From Talinum fruticosum (Eukaryota; Streptophyta; Magnoliopsida; Caryophyllales; Talinaceae), in contig JAITYX010000049.1 of assembly GCA_021018815.1 (NCBI GenBank), positions 2,480,001-2,544,000 of the forward strand: 64,000 nt of DNA, read 5' to 3'. Made by a program: the position numbers and the translations under genes. Below, one piece after another: positions 62,289 through 64,000 of the stretch; positions within the stretch are counted from its first letter, which is position 1, and each line of letters starts with the position of its first letter. Below the pieces are notes generated by a model. The model ran no database searches, was not told where the DNA came from, and saw only the letters and a list, made by a program, of their open reading frames with translations.

Positions 62289-62488
62289 CAAAATTGATTC
62301 CGAAAATCTCTCTCCTCAATCTAAATCCACCCTCCCTTTTATTTTATTTTATTTTTATTTTTATTTGCTTGGTTATTGGGCCCTCCACTCTCTACAAGCC
62401 CAATTACCCTAATAGTCAAGCCCAAGTTAAAAGACTGTCGTTTTTAGGAATTCCCAACTTGAATAATTATTACAAACTTTAGGCGTAT

Positions 62489-62495
62489 GAATTAC

Positions 62496-62568
<73 letters not shown>

Positions 62569-62569
62569 T
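62489..62569. repeat. (TTA)n microsatellite
   Basis: About 26 near-perfect ATT/TTA units inside the solo LTR. Confidence 0.95.
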
Positions 62570-62687
62570 CTTGAATCATCACAAAGCATACTTTACTTGC
62601 TTATTTATTTATTTACTTATTTTTGGCCAAACGTCGTTATCATCATCCGAGTCCTGCAACACATAAAATGGTTACTTGTATAAGTAC

Positions 62688-62689
<2 letters not shown>

Positions 62690-62762
<73 letters not shown>
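62690..62762. repeat. (AT)n microsatellite
   Basis: About 36 perfect AT units. The Ile-Tyr repeat frame that spans it is an artefact of the microsatellite. Confidence 0.95.
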
Positions 62763-62765
<3 letters not shown>

Positions 62766-64000
62766 CATGAGAAACGAAAGTGTGAATTGAAGTGCACACG
62801 CTCATTAATATTTATTAATCTTTGTTCATGTATTGGTTGAAGGTCCGGGCATTACACTCTCAACCTTTTCTTTGAGCTCCCTATTTTCTAACCCAAGCAC
62901 ACGAGCATGCTCAATTCATTGATTTAACTCGAAGTTAAGTTTTGCATCTGTTGCTCTCAAATATGAGTCATCCGGAGTAGCAGACTTTCGTTGATTTGAA
63001 GGACATGGACATGGTGTTTTTTAAGTTTTTACCTCGGATCCAAGTCCATAAATGCTACTTTTCTTATTCGCATTGGCTTTTACCCACAACTCATGTTGTG
63101 AAGGGGTGGGCTGAGGATCCTCTTCCGAGTTGGGATCAAGAGTACAAGGTTGATTGGGTTGAGTGTTTTACAACTCTTCCCATTCTTTTTCAAACTTTTC
63201 TTGAATAATATATAAATTTTTGAGGCATGTAACTATCAAAGGTTGTCAAAGAAGACCTTATATTGAAAAATTTGAAAATTGCATATACAAGGTAACTCAT
63301 ATAAATGGCCTTGGATTTCTGGTTAACCCATTAGTCGTTTTTGGTCTTGTGGGTTCGTGAAAAGAGTTGGGTCGGTAGAGGAACAACTCCTTTAAGCTCC
63401 TTCATCTAAATACAAAAATGTTATTAGACATTCAATTTGCTAATTTGAACATGTTAGTAGTTGCATGCGTAATCAATTAAAGGGTATTTACCAATTGCCG
63501 CTTATGCTCCATCATAGGGATTGAGCCACAAGAATGAAGCGATGAACCAAGTCCACCTTGATCAACATTGCGGTTTTTTGAGCATGCTCATAGAACTTCT
63601 TGTACTCATCGGTTTCGAGTATTCTAACAACTCTTTCCAGTAGTTGTCACCCAACCATATCGGCTTCTTTTTAGTTTTCCTTGCTTTCAGCATAAATTCC
63701 TTCAATCGATCACTTCCTTTCTTCTCAAAATTTTTTCGATTTGGACTTCATCGGTTGGAGACTAAGTGTAAAATTTCTGTATAAATGAAAAAGTAGCTTA
63801 TAAGTTATAAAAATATAATATAATGCTCAAACATACACAATAAGTCATTATGTTACCTCAAATTCAAAAAACTAAAGATTTGTCATTACCTTAAACTCGG
63901 AAAACCAAAGATCTCGTTGTGATCGAGGAACTTTACCCCCATATAGGCCATGATCCATCATACTTGCTTTGGAAGATGTGGGAAATTGTGCTCACCACTT

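Larger units (their letters stand above)
58838..62856 (-). mobile_element. Gypsy-type solo LTR inserted in the CACTA gene, split by a copia solo LTR
   Basis: On plus it starts TGTAACGCCCCCAAAACCC and ends GGTCCGGGCATTACA, flanked by a perfect 5-bp duplication CTCTC (58833-58837 and 62857-62861). Without the nested copia LTR it is 2.43 kb, matching the 2.42-kb relative at 22702-29392, with which it shares AAACATTTCGAA/ATATTTCGAAGA-type text and the GGTACAAGCAATAAACATAC block. A minus-strand CTATTTAAACC box (plus 62278-62288) followed by a pyrimidine-rich leader suggests transcription leftward. Confidence 0.85.
58078..64000 (-). mobile_element. CACTA (En/Spm) transposon, left end; continues past the window
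   Basis: The terminus CACTACTAGAAAA begins at 58078 and is followed by dense subterminal repeats of AGCGACGG and CCGTCGCT in both orientations (58,095-58,375), the usual CACTA terminal architecture. An En/Spm-type ORF lies on minus further right, so this end is the 3' end of that gene. The opposite terminus is not in the window. Three bases before the end read TAT, the possible target duplication. Confidence 0.88.
58727..64000 (-). pseudogene. CACTA-encoded transposase-associated protein (Transposase_24 / TNP-like), broken and interrupted
   Basis: Read on minus from the right edge: a block near 63,990-63,880 (FLDHNEIFGF); a block 63,770-63,480 with EKKGSDRLKEFMLKARKTKK, PIWLGDNYWKELLE and, in another frame, SLHSCGSIPMMEHKRQ; then a heptad-rich C-terminal part (EHARVLGLENRELKEKVESF) near 62,930-62,860. 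That part resumes across the inserted LTR at 58,832 as TGLIAHFTELRKS and ends in a Glu/Lys tail (58,760-58,727). This matches the plant transposase of the Ptta/En/Spm family. Stops and the 4-kb insertion inactivate it; its start is off the window. Confidence 0.7.

Noticed and set aside
62617..62805. Open frame with an Ile-Tyr repeat
   Set aside because: Produced by the (AT)n microsatellite.

Overview
The window looks like nuclear DNA of a flowering plant, most likely a eudicot. It is AT-rich, has a spliced gene with plant-type introns, and is filled with nested plant transposons (Sirevirus-like copia, Ogre/Tat-like and other gypsy LTRs, Mutator-like, CACTA, LINE). Only one intact, host-type gene is supported.

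Region 1 (about 1-13.8 kb, minus strand): a complete NOT4-type gene, the RING E3 ligase subunit of the CCR4-NOT complex. Twelve coding exons (12099 down to 840) join with GT/AG borders into one frame of 1010 codons carrying RING, RRM and CCCH modules and a long low-complexity C-terminus. A non-coding first exon lies near 13.54-13.8 kb. Three introns are enlarged by repeats: a 5'-truncated LINE in intron 7, a 335-bp tandem duplication in intron 4, and a long-TIR (Mutator-like) element in the 5'UTR intron.

Region 2 (13.8-20.3 kb): a large inverted-repeat (foldback) element directly upstream of the NOT4 leader, then a decayed Mutator-like (MULE) transposase on the plus strand with DGTHL, TDRH, SWIM-like and zinc-knuckle motifs.

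Region 3 (20.3-32.7 kb): remains of an Athila-like gypsy element (tandem array, plant-transposon-domain ORF, polypurine tract, start of a 3' LTR). Its array is split by an Ogre/Tat-like solo LTR (5-bp TSD ACGTG/ACGGG). That LTR is split by a second gypsy-type solo LTR, which is split by an internally deleted copia element.

Region 4 (32.7-53.97 kb): older transposon-derived genes (GRF-zinc-finger/membrane protein on plus, plant-mobile-domain-like protein on minus). They are interrupted by a long degenerate Sirevirus-like copia element (34975-48636), itself split by a 3-kb gypsy-type solo LTR, and by a copia solo LTR with a perfect AAACA TSD.

Region 5 (53.98-64 kb): the left LTR, primer-binding site and leader of a second Ogre/Tat-like element. 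It is cut by a CACTA transposon that runs off the right edge. The CACTA gene is cut by a gypsy-type solo LTR (perfect CTCTC TSD), which is cut by a copia solo LTR.

Apart from NOT4, every coding segment is transposon-derived and broken. The best candidates for new biology are the repeat-laden architecture of NOT4 (5'UTR intron element, promoter-proximal foldback, in-frame alternative donors) and the tandem arrays inside the gypsy elements. I did not find a convincing unknown multi-gene system.
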